Below, piece by piece: positions 24,998-38,762 of a stretch of 64,000 bases of DNA (its first letter is position 1; each line of letters begins with the position of its first letter). A model generated the notes under the pieces. The model was not told where the DNA came from. It was given only the letters and a program-made list of their open reading frames with translations, and made no database searches. The position numbers were made by a program, and so were the translations under genes. Source of the DNA: Negativicoccus succinicivorans (GTDB lineage: Bacteria; Bacillota; Negativicutes; Veillonellales; Negativicoccaceae). The stretch lies in the NCBI RefSeq assembly GCF_014207605.1, contig NZ_JACHHI010000007.1:20647-84646 (forward strand), given 5' to 3'.

Positions 24998-25150
24998 ATC
25001 CTCGTCTCCCTTCTTCTTGTTGATTTCATCGTAGCAGTGAATCATTTATTTATAAAATATTCGTTTTGTCCATAAGATATATATTTTTTATTTATTTTGA
25101 TGTATAGTGAAAGTATCCAACTTGATGATTTGCAGCGAGAAGGAGTTTCT
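24998..25150. promoter_or_regulatory. Divergent control region, CoA transferase operon / LysR
   Basis: A very AT-rich 150-bp interval between divergent starts. TATAGT near 25104 (plus) and TATAAA near 25051 (minus) are possible -10 elements, but no clear -35 stands out. LysR proteins usually bind such shared regions; I could not settle on a single T-N11-A box. Confidence 0.45.
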
Positions 25151-26041
25151 ATGGATCTGGATTACTATCGCGATTTTATGACGATCGCGCGCGCCGGTAC
25201 GATTGCGGAGGCGGCGCGTCAATTACGAATTGCCCAACCGGCGCTTTCCCATCGCTTGAAACAATTGGAAGAACACTTGAACGCGCCGCTCATTAAAACC
25301 GACCGAGGCGTGCGCAAAATTGAACTGACGGAGGCGGGCGAATATCTCTATGAGCGCGCCCAATACCTGATTTCGACCGAAGATAATTTGAAACGCGAAG
25401 TCACGCATCGCGTACAGGGCACGGCGGGAATTTTGAAAGTATCGCTCTCCCCGTCGACGGCGATGATGTTTATCCGCGACTACCTAGTACCGTTCAGTCG
25501 TACGTATCCGCAAGTACAGCACCGCTTAAATGAAGTGACGATCAACGAACAGACAAATCAACTGTTGGCGGGCGAATCCGAAATCGGTGTCGCCAACGCG
25601 CCGCTGGTGCACCCCGACCTGTTTCAGATCTTGCATACGGAGCGGGAACGTCTGCTGATCGCGTCTTCCCGTCAAAGCCGTTGGAACGCGTCGCGTCAGC
25701 CGATCGTCTCTTTGGAAGCGTTGCGCCACACGCCGCTTGCGCTTTCCCGCGGTTGCGCGCCGATTTTTCTTGACGCGTGCCACAAGTACGAAATGACCCC
25801 GTCTGTTTTGAGCATCTGCACAACGCGTACGGCGGCGCTCATTTGGGCGCGAGAAAATCGCGCCTGCGCGATCGTACCCGAACAGGAAGCGGAAAATTTT
25901 TCGAACGAAGTATACTATACGGCGCTGAATGTGCCCGATCTCTATGTACAAAAAAGTTTCGTCATCGTGCGGGATCGGCCGCTCACCAAAGTGGCGCAAA
26001 ACTTTTTAGAGTTTTACAATCTGACGCTTGCCGAGACATAA
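25151..26041 (+). CDS. LysR-family transcriptional regulator
   Basis: 296 aa. N-terminal winged helix (DYYRDFMTIARAGTIAEAAR, then IAQPALSHRLKQLEEHL) followed by a linker helix and a periplasmic-binding-like effector domain with GESEIGVANAPL. The start at 25151 has GAAGGAG at good distance; the longer frame runs into the promoter. Divergent orientation makes it the probable regulator of the CoA transferase-mutase-PrpD operon, presumably in response to a carboxylate or acyl-CoA. The effector cannot be told from sequence. Confidence 0.92.
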   Translation: MDLDYYRDFMTIARAGTIAEAARQLRIAQPALSHRLKQLEEHLNAPLIKTDRGVRKIELTEAGEYLYERAQYLISTEDNLKREVTHRVQGTAGILKVSLSPSTAMMFIRDYLVPFSRTYPQVQHRLNEVTINEQTNQLLAGESEIGVANAPLVHPDLFQILHTERERLLIASSRQSRWNASRQPIVSLEALRHTPLALSRGCAPIFLDACHKYEMTPSVLSICTTRTAALIWARENRACAIVPEQEAENFSNEVYYTALNVPDLYVQKSFVIVRDRPLTKVAQNFLEFYNLTLAET

Positions 26042-26075
26042 AAAAAGAACCGCCATTAATGGCAGTTCTTTTTTA
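26041..26075. terminator. Bidirectional terminator, LysR / eno
   Basis: Stem AAGAACxGCCATT/AATGGCxGTTCTT flanked by A and T runs between two convergent genes, usable by both. Confidence 0.85.
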
Positions 26076-26082
26076 TAACGAT

Positions 26083-28908
<2,826 letters not shown>

Positions 28909-28919
<11 letters not shown>

Positions 28920-29661
28920 AATTAACCACCGCGGCGAAATCATCGGCCTTGAGGGATGCGCCGCCAACCAAGGCCCCATCAATGTTCGGCGCCGCCATCA
29001 GCGCGCTGATGTTGTCCGGCTTGACGCTGCCGCCGTAAAGGATGCGCACCGCTTCCGCCGCATCGTGACCGGCGATGGTCTCAATCGTGACGCGAATAAG
29101 ACGGCAGACGTCATTCGCCTGCTCAACGGTTGCCGTTTTGCCCGTGCCGATCGCCCAGATCGGTTCGTACGCCATGACAAGCGTCGCCACTTCCTCCGCG
29201 GACAGATTAATCAACGCCGCTTTGACCTGGCTTTCAATATGGCCGCGCCACTCGTCCTCTTCCCGCTGCCGAAGCGTTTCGCCGACGCAAATAATCGGCG
29301 TTAAGCCGTGATCGAGCGCCGCTTTCGCCTTTTTATTGACGCGAGGATCCGTTTCGCTGAACAGTTGCCGACGTTCCGAATGTCCCAAAATGACATATTC
29401 ACAGCCGACCGATGTCAGCATGGTCGGAGATATTTCACCGGTAAACGCCCCGGATTCTTCCCAGTGCATGTTTTGCGCGCCGAGTTTAAGCGGGGTGTCC
29501 GCAATCCGTTCGCCGACCGCGGCCAGCGAAATAAACGGCGGGCATAAAATAACTTCCGCCCGTGTCGCAAGTTCTTTGCCGACGAGTTCTTCCGTAAGTT
29601 CGCAAGCCCGGGACAGATCCGTATTCATTTTCCAGTTTCCGGCAATGATAGGTTTACGCAT
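28909..29661 (-). CDS. tpiA: Triosephosphate isomerase
   Basis: 250 aa TIM barrel, interconverts dihydroxyacetone phosphate and glyceraldehyde 3-phosphate. Catalytic Lys in AGNWKMN, His in ILGHSERR, Glu in VMAYEPIWAIGTG, and the phosphate loop YGGSVKPDN are all in place. Start chosen at the MRKP codon with AAGGAGG upstream; it overlaps the end of pgk by 8 nt. Confidence 0.97.
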
Positions 29662-30856
29662 CGATTCCCTCCTTTTTCTGCGCGAGGCAGGCAATACCCG
29701 GCAGAGGTTTGCCTTCCAAGTATTCCAAGGAAGCGCCGCCGCCGGTCGAAATATGAGAAATTTGATCCGCCACGCCGCTTTGGGTGACGGCCGCTACACT
29801 GTCGCCGCCGCCGACGATCGAATACGCATCGCTTTGCGCGACTGCATGGGCAAGCGCCTGTGTTCCTTTGGCAAAGGCCGGGAACTCAAACACGCCCAGC
29901 GGACCGTTCCAAACAATAGTCGCCGCATCGCGAATCGCCGCTTCGTACGCCGCCACCGTGTCCGGACCCGAATCCAAAATCATCTGATCGACGGGTACAT
30001 CCGCGACCGGCACGATCGTCGGAGTCGCATCGGCGGAAAATTCCGGAGCGACTACCACGTCTGTCGGCAACAGCAGTTTAGTTTGATGTTGCGCCGCCGC
30101 TTTGATCACCGCCTGCGCCACATCGAGTTTATCTTTTTCAACGAGTGACGTGCCGATTTCGTATCCTTGCGCCAACAGGAATGTATTGGCCATGCCGCCG
30201 CCGATGATAACGGTATCCGCCAATTCCACAAAACGTTGAATAACGCCGATTTTATCCGACACTTTCGCGCCGCCGATAATCGCCACGAACGGACGTTTCG
30301 GGTCATTGGCCGCTTTGTCGAGGTGTTCGATTTCTTCGTGAAGCAGTAAGCCCGCCGCCATCGGCAAATATTCGCTCACGCCGACCACGGACGCGTGCGC
30401 CCGATGCGAAACGCCGAAAGCGTCATTGACCGCGAGATCCGCAAGATCCGCCAATTGTTTGGCAAACTCCGGATCATTTTTCGTTTCTTCCGCATGGAAG
30501 CGCACATTTTCGAGCAGCAACACTTCGCCCGCGGCAAGTTTCGCCGCTTTTTGCTTCGCTTCTTCGCCCACGCAGTCCGTGGCAAATTGCACCGGGGTTC
30601 CCAAAAGCTCAGACAAATGCGCCACTACCGCTTGCAGCGAAAGCGCCGCTACCGCTTTCCCTTTCGGGCGTCCCAAATGCGCCGCCAAAATGACGGCCGC
30701 ACCATGCTCGCGCAGCCATTGAACGGTCGGCACCGCAGCGCGCAAGCGCGTATCATCCGTAATCGTGCCGTCATCAGCGAGCGGTACGTTAAAGTCCACG
30801 CGCACGTAAACTTTTTTGCCCGCTACATCAAGATCCGTCACTTGTAATACCGGCAT
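29654..30856 (-). CDS. pgk: Phosphoglycerate kinase
   Basis: 400 aa two-domain kinase making ATP from 1,3-bisphosphoglycerate. Seen: VYVRVDFNVPLADDG, AAHLGRPKG, AVNDAFGVSHRAHAS, AIIGGAKVSDKIG and the C-terminal IVGGGDSVAAV nucleotide loop. AAGGAGG before the ATG. Separated from gap by a hairpin that may reduce its expression relative to gap. Confidence 0.97.
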   Translation of the reverse strand: MPVLQVTDLDVAGKKVYVRVDFNVPLADDGTITDDTRLRAAVPTVQWLREHGAAVILAAHLGRPKGKAVAALSLQAVVAHLSELLGTPVQFATDCVGEEAKQKAAKLAAGEVLLLENVRFHAEETKNDPEFAKQLADLADLAVNDAFGVSHRAHASVVGVSEYLPMAAGLLLHEEIEHLDKAANDPKRPFVAIIGGAKVSDKIGVIQRFVELADTVIIGGGMANTFLLAQGYEIGTSLVEKDKLDVAQAVIKAAAQHQTKLLLPTDVVVAPEFSADATPTIVPVADVPVDQMILDSGPDTVAAYEAAIRDAATIVWNGPLGVFEFPAFAKGTQALAHAVAQSDAYSIVGGGDSVAAVTQSGVADQISHISTGGGASLEYLEGKPLPGIACLAQKKEGIDA

Positions 30857-30870
30857 ATTGCCTCCTTAGT

Positions 30871-30897
30871 AAAAAAAGGCCGCAAAATGCGGCCTTT
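30871..30897 (-). terminator. Internal terminator-like hairpin between gap and pgk
   Basis: Stem AAAGGCCGCA/TGCGGCCTTT followed by a T-run on the minus strand. It lies inside the glycolytic operon, so it probably attenuates rather than ends transcription, or stabilises the gap mRNA end. Confidence 0.7.
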
Positions 30898-30901
30898 ACC
30901 A

Positions 30902-32951
<2,050 letters not shown>

Positions 32952-32963
32952 CTCGCTTGCCCG

Positions 32964-32979
32964 CGGGACATTTTTTGTC
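32964..32979 (+). promoter_or_regulatory. CggR operator half-site
   Basis: The plus strand reads CGGGAC, 6 nt, TGTC, the repeat unit I recall for the Bacillus CggR operator (two units, 4 nt apart). A second unit directly beside it is only weakly matched. It lies between promoter and cggR start, as expected for autoregulation. Confidence 0.6.
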
Positions 32980-33009
32980 CAACTGCGGTAAAAAAATATT
33001 CCCGCATTC

Positions 33010-33038
33010 ATTGTAGCAAAAGAAATCTCAAGACGCAA
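33010..33038 (-). promoter_or_regulatory. Promoter of the cggR-glycolytic operon
   Basis: Minus strand TTGCGT, 17-nt spacer, TACAAT; transcription would begin near 33003, about 25 nt before the operator. Confidence 0.6.
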
Positions 33039-33114
33039 CGGCGAACCGAAATGCGGTTCTTTGCGCCGCATTATATGGCCACGAAACCGGTTACGGAAAC
33101 GCCGCTTTGTTTGC

Positions 33115-33120
33115 TATACT
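33115..33120 (+). promoter_or_regulatory. -10 element before the GNAT gene
   Basis: TATACT with a possible TTACGG 18 nt upstream; 29 nt before the start codon of the acetyltransferase gene. Confidence 0.45.
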
Positions 33121-33148
33121 GAATCTAGAAACGTAAAGGAGCGATCGG

Positions 33149-33565
33149 ATGATTACTGTCAATGCCACATTGCCCGCCGAAGCGCGTAAGCTGCGGGAAG
33201 ATGTCTTTATTCATGAACAGGGTTTTGAAAACGAATTTGATGAAATCGACCAGTCCGCCCACCATGTGATCTATTGGGAAAGTGATCGCGCGGTAGGCAC
33301 CTGCCGCTTTTTCCCGGCGGAAGAAGACGGCGCCTACTACATCGGTCGAATGGCCGTCGCTAAAGACCACCGCCATCAACAGTTGGGCACCGTGATTTTG
33401 GAGGCGGCGGAAACCGCCATCAAAAAACTGGGCGGCAAAAAAATTATGCTTTCTGCGCAAGTGCGCGCCCAAAACTTTTATTTGCGCAACGGTTATACCG
33501 GTGATCCCGAAGAAGTTCATATGGATGAAGGGGAACCGCATCGTTGGCTGTATAAAGAAATGTAA
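33149..33565 (+). CDS. GNAT-family N-acetyltransferase
   Basis: 138 aa. Acetyl-CoA-dependent acyltransferase of the ElaA/YjcF-like subgroup. N-terminal LREDVFIHEQGFENEFDEID is typical of that group; the CoA-binding region follows IGRMAVAKDHRHQQLGT, and the C-terminal strand carries FYLRNGYTG. AAAGGAG lies upstream. Substrate unknown. It stands alone with its own promoter, divergent from cggR. Confidence 0.88.
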   Translation: MITVNATLPAEARKLREDVFIHEQGFENEFDEIDQSAHHVIYWESDRAVGTCRFFPAEEDGAYYIGRMAVAKDHRHQQLGTVILEAAETAIKKLGGKKIMLSAQVRAQNFYLRNGYTGDPEEVHMDEGEPHRWLYKEM

Positions 33566-33618
33566 CGTGCAAGAATTTATTTCTATGCGAAATTCGCAAA
33601 CTTATTGTTGTATTTTCA

Positions 33619-33647
33619 TTGAACGCATGATTTTTTTAGTTTATAAT
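33619..33647 (+). promoter_or_regulatory. Promoter of fabK
   Basis: TTGAAC, 17-nt spacer, TATAAT, followed by an AAGGGGG ribosome site before the start at 33690. Confidence 0.75.
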
Positions 33648-33689
33648 TAAGTTATAAATAGAAAATATTCATTATAAGGGGGAAATGGT

Positions 33690-34631
33690 ATGAAAACGAA
33701 ACTGACCGAACTGCTCGGTATTCGATACCCGATAATTCAGGGTGCCATGGCCTGGATCTCCGAATCGACTCTGGTAAGCGCTGTTGCGAATGCCGGCGCC
33801 ACCGGCGTGATTGCGACCGGCGGCCAGTCGTCAGCATGGATTCACGAACAGATTCGTAAAACGAAGGAATTAACCGATCATCCGTTTGGCGTGAATTTGA
33901 TGTTGCAGGCGCCGAATAAAGATGAAGTGCTCGAAATTATTTGCGAAGAAAAAGTTGCTTTCGCGACCATCGGCGCGGGCAATCCGGTGCCTTACTTCGA
34001 ACCGTTGCATCGTGCCGGCGTTAAAGCGATTCCGGTCGTGCCGAGCGTCAAACTCGCTAAACGCGTGCAGGAAAAAGGCGCTGACGCGCTGGTCATCGAA
34101 GGCTTTGAAGCAGGCGGTCACGACGGCATGCAAACGACGATGGCGCTCATGACAAATGTCATTCCGGAAATCGATATTCCGATCATCGTTGCCGGCTCCA
34201 TTGTTGACGGTCGCGGTATGGCGGCGGCTCTCCTGATGGGCGCCGACGGCGTGCAGATGGGCTCGCGCTTCCTCTTAGCCGAAGAGTGCCAAGTCCATCA
34301 AAATTCGAAGGACGCCATCATCGCCGCCACCGACACGGATTCCGTCATCACCGGTTTTACGCGCAACAACAACGTCCGCGGTTTGCGTAGCGCATTCACG
34401 GACGAATACTTGCGTCTCGAGCGTGAAGGCGCCGCCGATGACGTTCTCACCGCTCTTTCACGCGGCACGAATCGCCTCGCCGCGGTCGACGGCGACACGG
34501 TAAACGGCGTTGTGCAAGTCGGCCAGGGCTTGAACCGTTTGACCAAGATCCAACCGGCGAAAGAAATCGTGGATGAAATTATTCACGAAATGACGGAACG
34601 TTTGCAGAACGCCCCGCAATTACTGAAATAA
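33690..34631 (+). CDS. fabK: Enoyl-ACP reductase II (FabK) / nitronate monooxygenase-like
   Basis: 313 aa FMN TIM-barrel enzyme. N-terminal GIRYPIIQGAMAWIS, ALVIEGFEAGGHDG and IVAGSIVDGRG...ADGVQMGSRFL match FabK, which performs the last reduction of fatty-acid elongation. The family is close to 2-nitropropane dioxygenase, so without a fatty-acid gene cluster the assignment stays probable. GGGG-rich ribosome site. The carbonic anhydrase gene follows after 29 nt and is likely co-transcribed. Confidence 0.85.
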   Translation: MKTKLTELLGIRYPIIQGAMAWISESTLVSAVANAGATGVIATGGQSSAWIHEQIRKTKELTDHPFGVNLMLQAPNKDEVLEIICEEKVAFATIGAGNPVPYFEPLHRAGVKAIPVVPSVKLAKRVQEKGADALVIEGFEAGGHDGMQTTMALMTNVIPEIDIPIIVAGSIVDGRGMAAALLMGADGVQMGSRFLLAEECQVHQNSKDAIIAATDTDSVITGFTRNNNVRGLRSAFTDEYLRLEREGAADDVLTALSRGTNRLAAVDGDTVNGVVQVGQGLNRLTKIQPAKEIVDEIIHEMTERLQNAPQLLK

Positions 34632-34660
34632 CTTTTGTAAATAACGGAAAGGAAGTTTCT

Positions 34661-35218
34661 ATGTACACCTATGATGGAGATTCGTTCCATGGCGTTTCAC
34701 CCGCCTTGCATGAAAACGTCTATGTCGCGGAAGGCGCTAAAATTATCGGTGATGTTCGTGCCGATGAATGGAGCAGTTTCTGGTACAATGCGGTAGCTCG
34801 CGGCGATGTCGATTACATTTCCGTCGGCAAATTTTCCAATGTGCAGGATCTCGTCTGCCTGCATGTGGCGAAAGGCTATCCCTGCATCATCGGCGATTAT
34901 GTCACTATCGGCCACAGCGCGGTCGTTCACGGCGCCACGGTCGAAGATCATGTGTTGATCGGTATGGGCGCTAAAGTTTTAACCGGCGCGCATGTCGGCC
35001 GCGGTTCAATTATCGCCGCCGGCGCGCTGGTCCTGGAAAACCAACAGATTCCGCCGAATTCACTCGTCGTCGGTGTGCCGGGACGCGTGGTGCGCACGCA
35101 TGACCAATGGGATAATATTCACAGTCAGGCGATTAAGTACAAAGATGAGTGGACGGTCCAATACAATTTGTATCCGGATGCGCCGGGTGAAACATATCAC
35201 GGCGAAACGATCATTTGA
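34661..35218 (+). CDS. Gamma-class carbonic anhydrase family protein
   Basis: 185 aa left-handed beta-helix protein built from hexapeptide repeats. The three putative metal-binding histidines are in LHVAKG, GHSAVVHG and neighbouring turns. Homologues (YrdA/PaaY/CaiE type) bind zinc, but not all hydrate CO2. Ends in a tail with DEWTVQYNLYPDAPGETYHG. Followed by a strong terminator, making fabK-gamma-CA a two-gene unit. Confidence 0.88.
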   Translation: MYTYDGDSFHGVSPALHENVYVAEGAKIIGDVRADEWSSFWYNAVARGDVDYISVGKFSNVQDLVCLHVAKGYPCIIGDYVTIGHSAVVHGATVEDHVLIGMGAKVLTGAHVGRGSIIAAGALVLENQQIPPNSLVVGVPGRVVRTHDQWDNIHSQAIKYKDEWTVQYNLYPDAPGETYHGETII

Positions 35219-35222
35219 CCAT

Positions 35223-35252
35223 AAAAAAGAATCTCCGCGGAGATTCTTTTTT
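35223..35252 (+). terminator. Terminator of the fabK unit
   Basis: Stem AAAAGAATCTCC/GGAGATTCTTTT with T-run. The 90 nt between it and the next hairpin hold nothing I recognise. Confidence 0.85.
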
Positions 35253-35342
35253 ATATCTGACCATCGGTACCTCGCCGGCCGTACGGCATTTGTTGTTGCC
35301 ATCAAGCCGGCGCTGCCTTTGCCCGAAATATTTTTCAATAAT

Positions 35343-35371
35343 AAAAAAAACCCTGCCTCGGCAGGGTTTTT
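35343..35371 (-). terminator. Terminator of rplM-rpsI
   Basis: Stem AAACCCTGC/GCAGGGTTT with CTCG loop; T-run on the minus strand just after the rpsI stop. Confidence 0.85.
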
Positions 35372-35382
35372 GTTTGGTACAA

Positions 35383-35775
35383 TTAACGTTTCGAGAACTG
35401 GCTTGCCTTACGCGCTTTCTTAAGACCGTATTTTTTACGTTCTTTCATGCGCGGGTCACGAGTCAGGAAACCTTCTTTTTTGAGCGCTTTACGGAAATCA
35501 GCATCGACTTCCAAGAGCGCGCGGCTGATACCGTGACGAATCGCACCGGCTTGACCGGTCGCGCCGCCGCCATTGACATTTACCAAAACATCATACTGGT
35601 CGGTGGTGTTGGTCAGTTCGAGCGGTTGTTTAACGATCAGCTCGAGTGTTTTCAAACCAAAGTAATCAGACATCTCACGATTGTTGATTATGATTCGGCC
35701 TTGGCCCGGAACAAGACGAACGCGGGCAACGGATTTCTTTCTACGACCTGTGCCGTAGTATTGTGCTACTGCCAT
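35383..35775 (-). CDS. rpsI: 30S ribosomal protein S9
   Basis: 130 aa. Seen: [19 protein letters not shown] at the N-terminus, [22 protein letters not shown] in the middle and the basic tail ending [12 protein letters not shown] that reaches the P-site tRNA. 19 nt after rplM. Length typical. Confidence 0.98.
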   Translation of the reverse strand: MAVAQYYGTGRRKKSVARVRLVPGQGRIIINNREMSDYFGLKTLELIVKQPLELTNTTDQYDVLVNVNGGGATGQAGAIRHGISRALLEVDADFRKALKKEGFLTRDPRMKERKKYGLKKARKASQFSKR

Positions 35776-35794
35776 TTACGATTCCTCCTTCCGG

Positions 35795-36235
35795 TTAACG
35801 AATATTCAACTCAAGTACTTCCGGTTGCTGTGCAGCATGCGGATGTTCCGCACCGGCGTATACTTTCAATTTACGATACATATTTTCGCCCAGCGAGTTC
35901 TTCGGCAACATGCCGCGAACCGCCATTTCAATAACCTGTTCCGGCCGACGTTCCAAGAGCCAGTTCAGATGAATGAAACGGCCGCCGCCCGGATAACCGG
36001 AATGACGGAAATATTTTTTCTGTTCTAATTTTTTACCCGTAACAACGACTTTCGCCGCGTTAATGACGATCACAAAATCGCCCGTATCTTGATGCGGTGT
36101 GTAAGTCGGCTTATGTTTGCCCCGCAGGACTTTCGCGACTTCGGCAGCTAAACGGCCGAGCGTTTTGCCTTCCGCGTCAACGATGTACCATTTCCGCTCA
36201 ATGTTGCTCGGATTGGCCATAAACGTAGTTTTCAT
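35795..36235 (-). CDS. rplM: 50S ribosomal protein L13
   Basis: 146 aa. Seen: [55 protein letters not shown] and [19 protein letters not shown] upstream. First gene of the usual rplM-rpsI pair; its 85-nt leader might carry the L13 autoregulatory structure but I did not find one by eye. Confidence 0.98.
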   Translation of the reverse strand: MKTTFMANPSNIERKWYIVDAEGKTLGRLAAEVAKVLRGKHKPTYTPHQDTGDFVIVINAAKVVVTGKKLEQKKYFRHSGYPGGGRFIHLNWLLERRPEQVIEMAVRGMLPKNSLGENMYRKLKVYAGAEHPHAAQQPEVLELNIR

Positions 36236-36320
36236 GCGTAGAATTCCTCCTTATCAAAATCGAAACGTAAACGGTTATCCTTTCCGGGGCTAATGGGTAG
36301 GACAAAAGTTCACTCGTATT

Positions 36321-36349
36321 ATTTTAGACGTTTAGGTCTTGTTTGTCAA
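36321..36349 (-). promoter_or_regulatory. Promoter of rplM-rpsI
   Basis: Minus strand TTGACA, 17-nt spacer, TAAAAT, near consensus as expected for ribosomal protein genes. Confidence 0.8.
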
Positions 36350-36471
36350 GAAATTTTCATTACAAACTCGAATTCCTGTCGTTAAAACAATGTAAATATA
36401 ATAACGAATTTTTATGCCCGCGTAAAGACTTTTTTCAGCGGCCCGTTTACGCTCATCGTATGGGCGCGGTT

Positions 36472-36501
36472 TTGCGCCGGCGGTAAACTTTCCAGTATAA
36501 T
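36472..36501 (+). promoter_or_regulatory. Promoter of the ornithine decarboxylase gene
   Basis: TTGCGC, 18-nt spacer, TATAAT, 39 nt before the start. The divergent stretch 36236-36540 otherwise holds only the rplM promoter and leader. Confidence 0.6.
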
Positions 36502-36540
36502 GAAAGTAAATTTTTATACCATTATAAAAAAGAGGCTCCT

Positions 36541-37845
36541 ATGATTATTTCCCAACTTGCGGTTAGTCCCGCGTTGCGGGAGTTATTCGCCCCCGGAACC
36601 GTGACTTTTGTCAGCCCGGCGCAGGCGGATCCCGACGCTTGCGCGGCCGTTGTCTTAAGCGCGGAGGATCGGTCGCTCGCCCGCCGCTTTCAAGCTGCCG
36701 ACGACCTGCCTCGTTTCATCGTAGACAGTGATGCGCCGCATTTTACACGTCTGCGTAAAGACCAAGTGAACGAAGTGGTGCTCGCAGCCGCGAAACGATT
36801 TGAGCAAGGTTTATTGCCGCCTTTTGTCGCCGCGATGATTGATTATACCGACGGCGATCAGACATCCTTTGCGACCCCCGGCCATCACGGTGGCGAATTT
36901 TTCCGCCGCACGCGCGCCGGTCGCCTCTTCTATGATTTTTACGGCGCCAATACGTTCCGCAGTGACCTTTCGTCTTCGGACGGTTACCTGGGCGACATGT
37001 TGACCCACGACGGTTTCGCCGCGGCGGCGGAACAGCATGCGGCCGAAGTGTTCCACAGCGACCGCACCTACTTCGTCTTAAACGGCACCTCAACCGCCAA
37101 TAAAGTTTGCGCGACGGCGCTGTTGACTCCCGGCGACCTGGTGCTTTTCGATCGCAACAATCATAAATCCGCGCACCATGGCGCGCTGGTGCTCGCCGGC
37201 GCGACACCGGTGTATTTGGAAGCCACGCGTAATCCGTACGGTTTTATCGGCGGCATGCCGGCGGCCGCGCTCGACGAAAACGCATTGCGGGAACGTATCC
37301 GCAAAGTCGACGCCGCTAAAGCGGATCTGCCGCGACCGTTCCGCCTCGGCATTTTTCAGCTCGGTACGTACGACGGCATTTTGTACAATGCCCGTCAAAT
37401 TGTAGAAAGCGTCGGTCAGTTGTGCGATTACATTTTATTTGATTGCGCCTGGGTCGGCTATGAACAATTTTTACCGATGCTGGCGCCGATGAGTCCGCTC
37501 ACCCTGGAACTCGGTCCGAACGATCCGGGAATTTTAGTGACGCAATCCGTGCACAAACAGTTGGCGGGATTTGCGCAAACCTCGCAGATTCATAAAAAGG
37601 ATGACCACATTAAAGATCAGGCGCGGTACGTCAATCACGACCGTTTCAATGACGCCTTTTTGTTGCACGCGTCGACGTCACCGAACTATCCGCTTTTCGC
37701 GTCGCTTGATATGAACGCGAAAATCCATGAAGCTCCGCACGGCGAACAACTTTGGCGTGACGCCGCCACCGTAGCGACCGATGCAAAAAAAAGAAATATT
37801 AAAACGCTGCCGGTATTTCCAACCCTTTGTACCGCCGACCGTTGA
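36541..37845 (+). pseudogene. speF: Ornithine decarboxylase, N-terminal part (frameshifted)
   Basis: First 417 residues of a PLP-dependent inducible-type ornithine decarboxylase. The HGGEFFRRTRAGRLFYDFYG start of the core domain, NGTSTANKV, DRNNHKS and the PLP lysine in QSVHKQL (Lys339) are present, so the catalytic half is intact. The frame leaves the homologous sequence at an A8 run (37785-37792) and stops 18 codons later at 37845. The remainder lies in the +1 frame. One A fewer would restore a protein of about 715 aa, the normal family length. Product would form putrescine, which Negativicutes use in their cell wall. Confidence 0.85.
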
Positions 37846-38689
37846 CGGTACTCCTTGGCAAGATATCCCGACCGACGTGATCATCTCCGACCGGCGCTAT
37901 TTCGCCATCGATCCCGACGCGTCCTGGCACGGCTTCACCGGTTTTACCAAAGAGCAATACGCGCTCGATCCCTGCAAAATTTTACTGTATACACCGGGCA
38001 TTTCCCTTCGTGACGGCACGTATGAAGAGTTCGGCGTTCCGGGCAGTATCGTCTCGCATTACCTGCAAGAACACGGCATGACACCGGAAAAAAGCGATTT
38101 GAACTCGCTGCTCTTTTTAATCACCCCGGCGGAGTCTCCCGCCAAGTTGAACCGGTTGGTCGATCTGCTCGTGCAACTGGAAAAAGCCATCGAAGAAGAC
38201 GCCCCCGTCGCCGATGTGCTCCCCCGCGTGGCGGCGGCGTATCCGGACGTCTACCGTACGCGATCGATCCGCTGGCTGTGCCAAAAGCTGCACGATTTTT
38301 ACAAAGAGGCGAACGTCAGCCAATTACAACGTAAGCTGTTCGCGGCCGAGTATTTACCGCCGGTCGCCCTGTCCGCCGCCGAAGCCACACTTGCGCTCCG
38401 CCGCAATCAGGCGCGCGCGCTGCCGCTTCGCGAACTTGCGGGCGAGATCGCGTTGGAAGGCACGCTGCCGTATCCGCCGGGCATTTTCACCATCGTCGCC
38501 GGGGAGCGTTGGACCAAAACCGCCGTCGAATACTTTACGGTTCTCGAACGCGCGATGCAAGCCTTGCCGGGATTCGCCCCCGAAATTCAGGGCGTGCATC
38601 AGCGCCAACGCAGCGACGGCGCACCGGAACTGTACGCGTATGTGTATGAAGCGCCGCCCAGACCTTCTCGACGTGCAATTTATGATTGA
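37781..38689 (+). pseudogene. speF: Ornithine decarboxylase, C-terminal part (frameshifted)
   Basis: Continues the decarboxylase in the +1 frame from the A8 run: EILKRCRYFQPFVPPTVDG onward, ending at 38689. It contains the ALDPCKILLYTPGI segment and the C-terminal domain that completes the active site of the dimer (YPPGIFTIVAGERW). The ATG at 37781 shown at its head is simply the codon formed at the shift and has no ribosome site, so independent translation is unlikely. No base-composition break is visible, which argues for a recent event, a sequencing slip or programmed slippage rather than long decay. Confidence 0.85.
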
Positions 38690-38714
38690 CACGAAATTAT
38701 ATTCATGGTACACT
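38686..38714 (+). promoter_or_regulatory. Promoter of rpsD
   Basis: TTGACA, 17-nt spacer, TACACT, beginning over the last codon of the decarboxylase. Confidence 0.8.
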
Positions 38715-38762
38715 TGTAAAGCTTGAAATAAGCTATTGCTAAATTTGTAAAGGAGTGATTGC

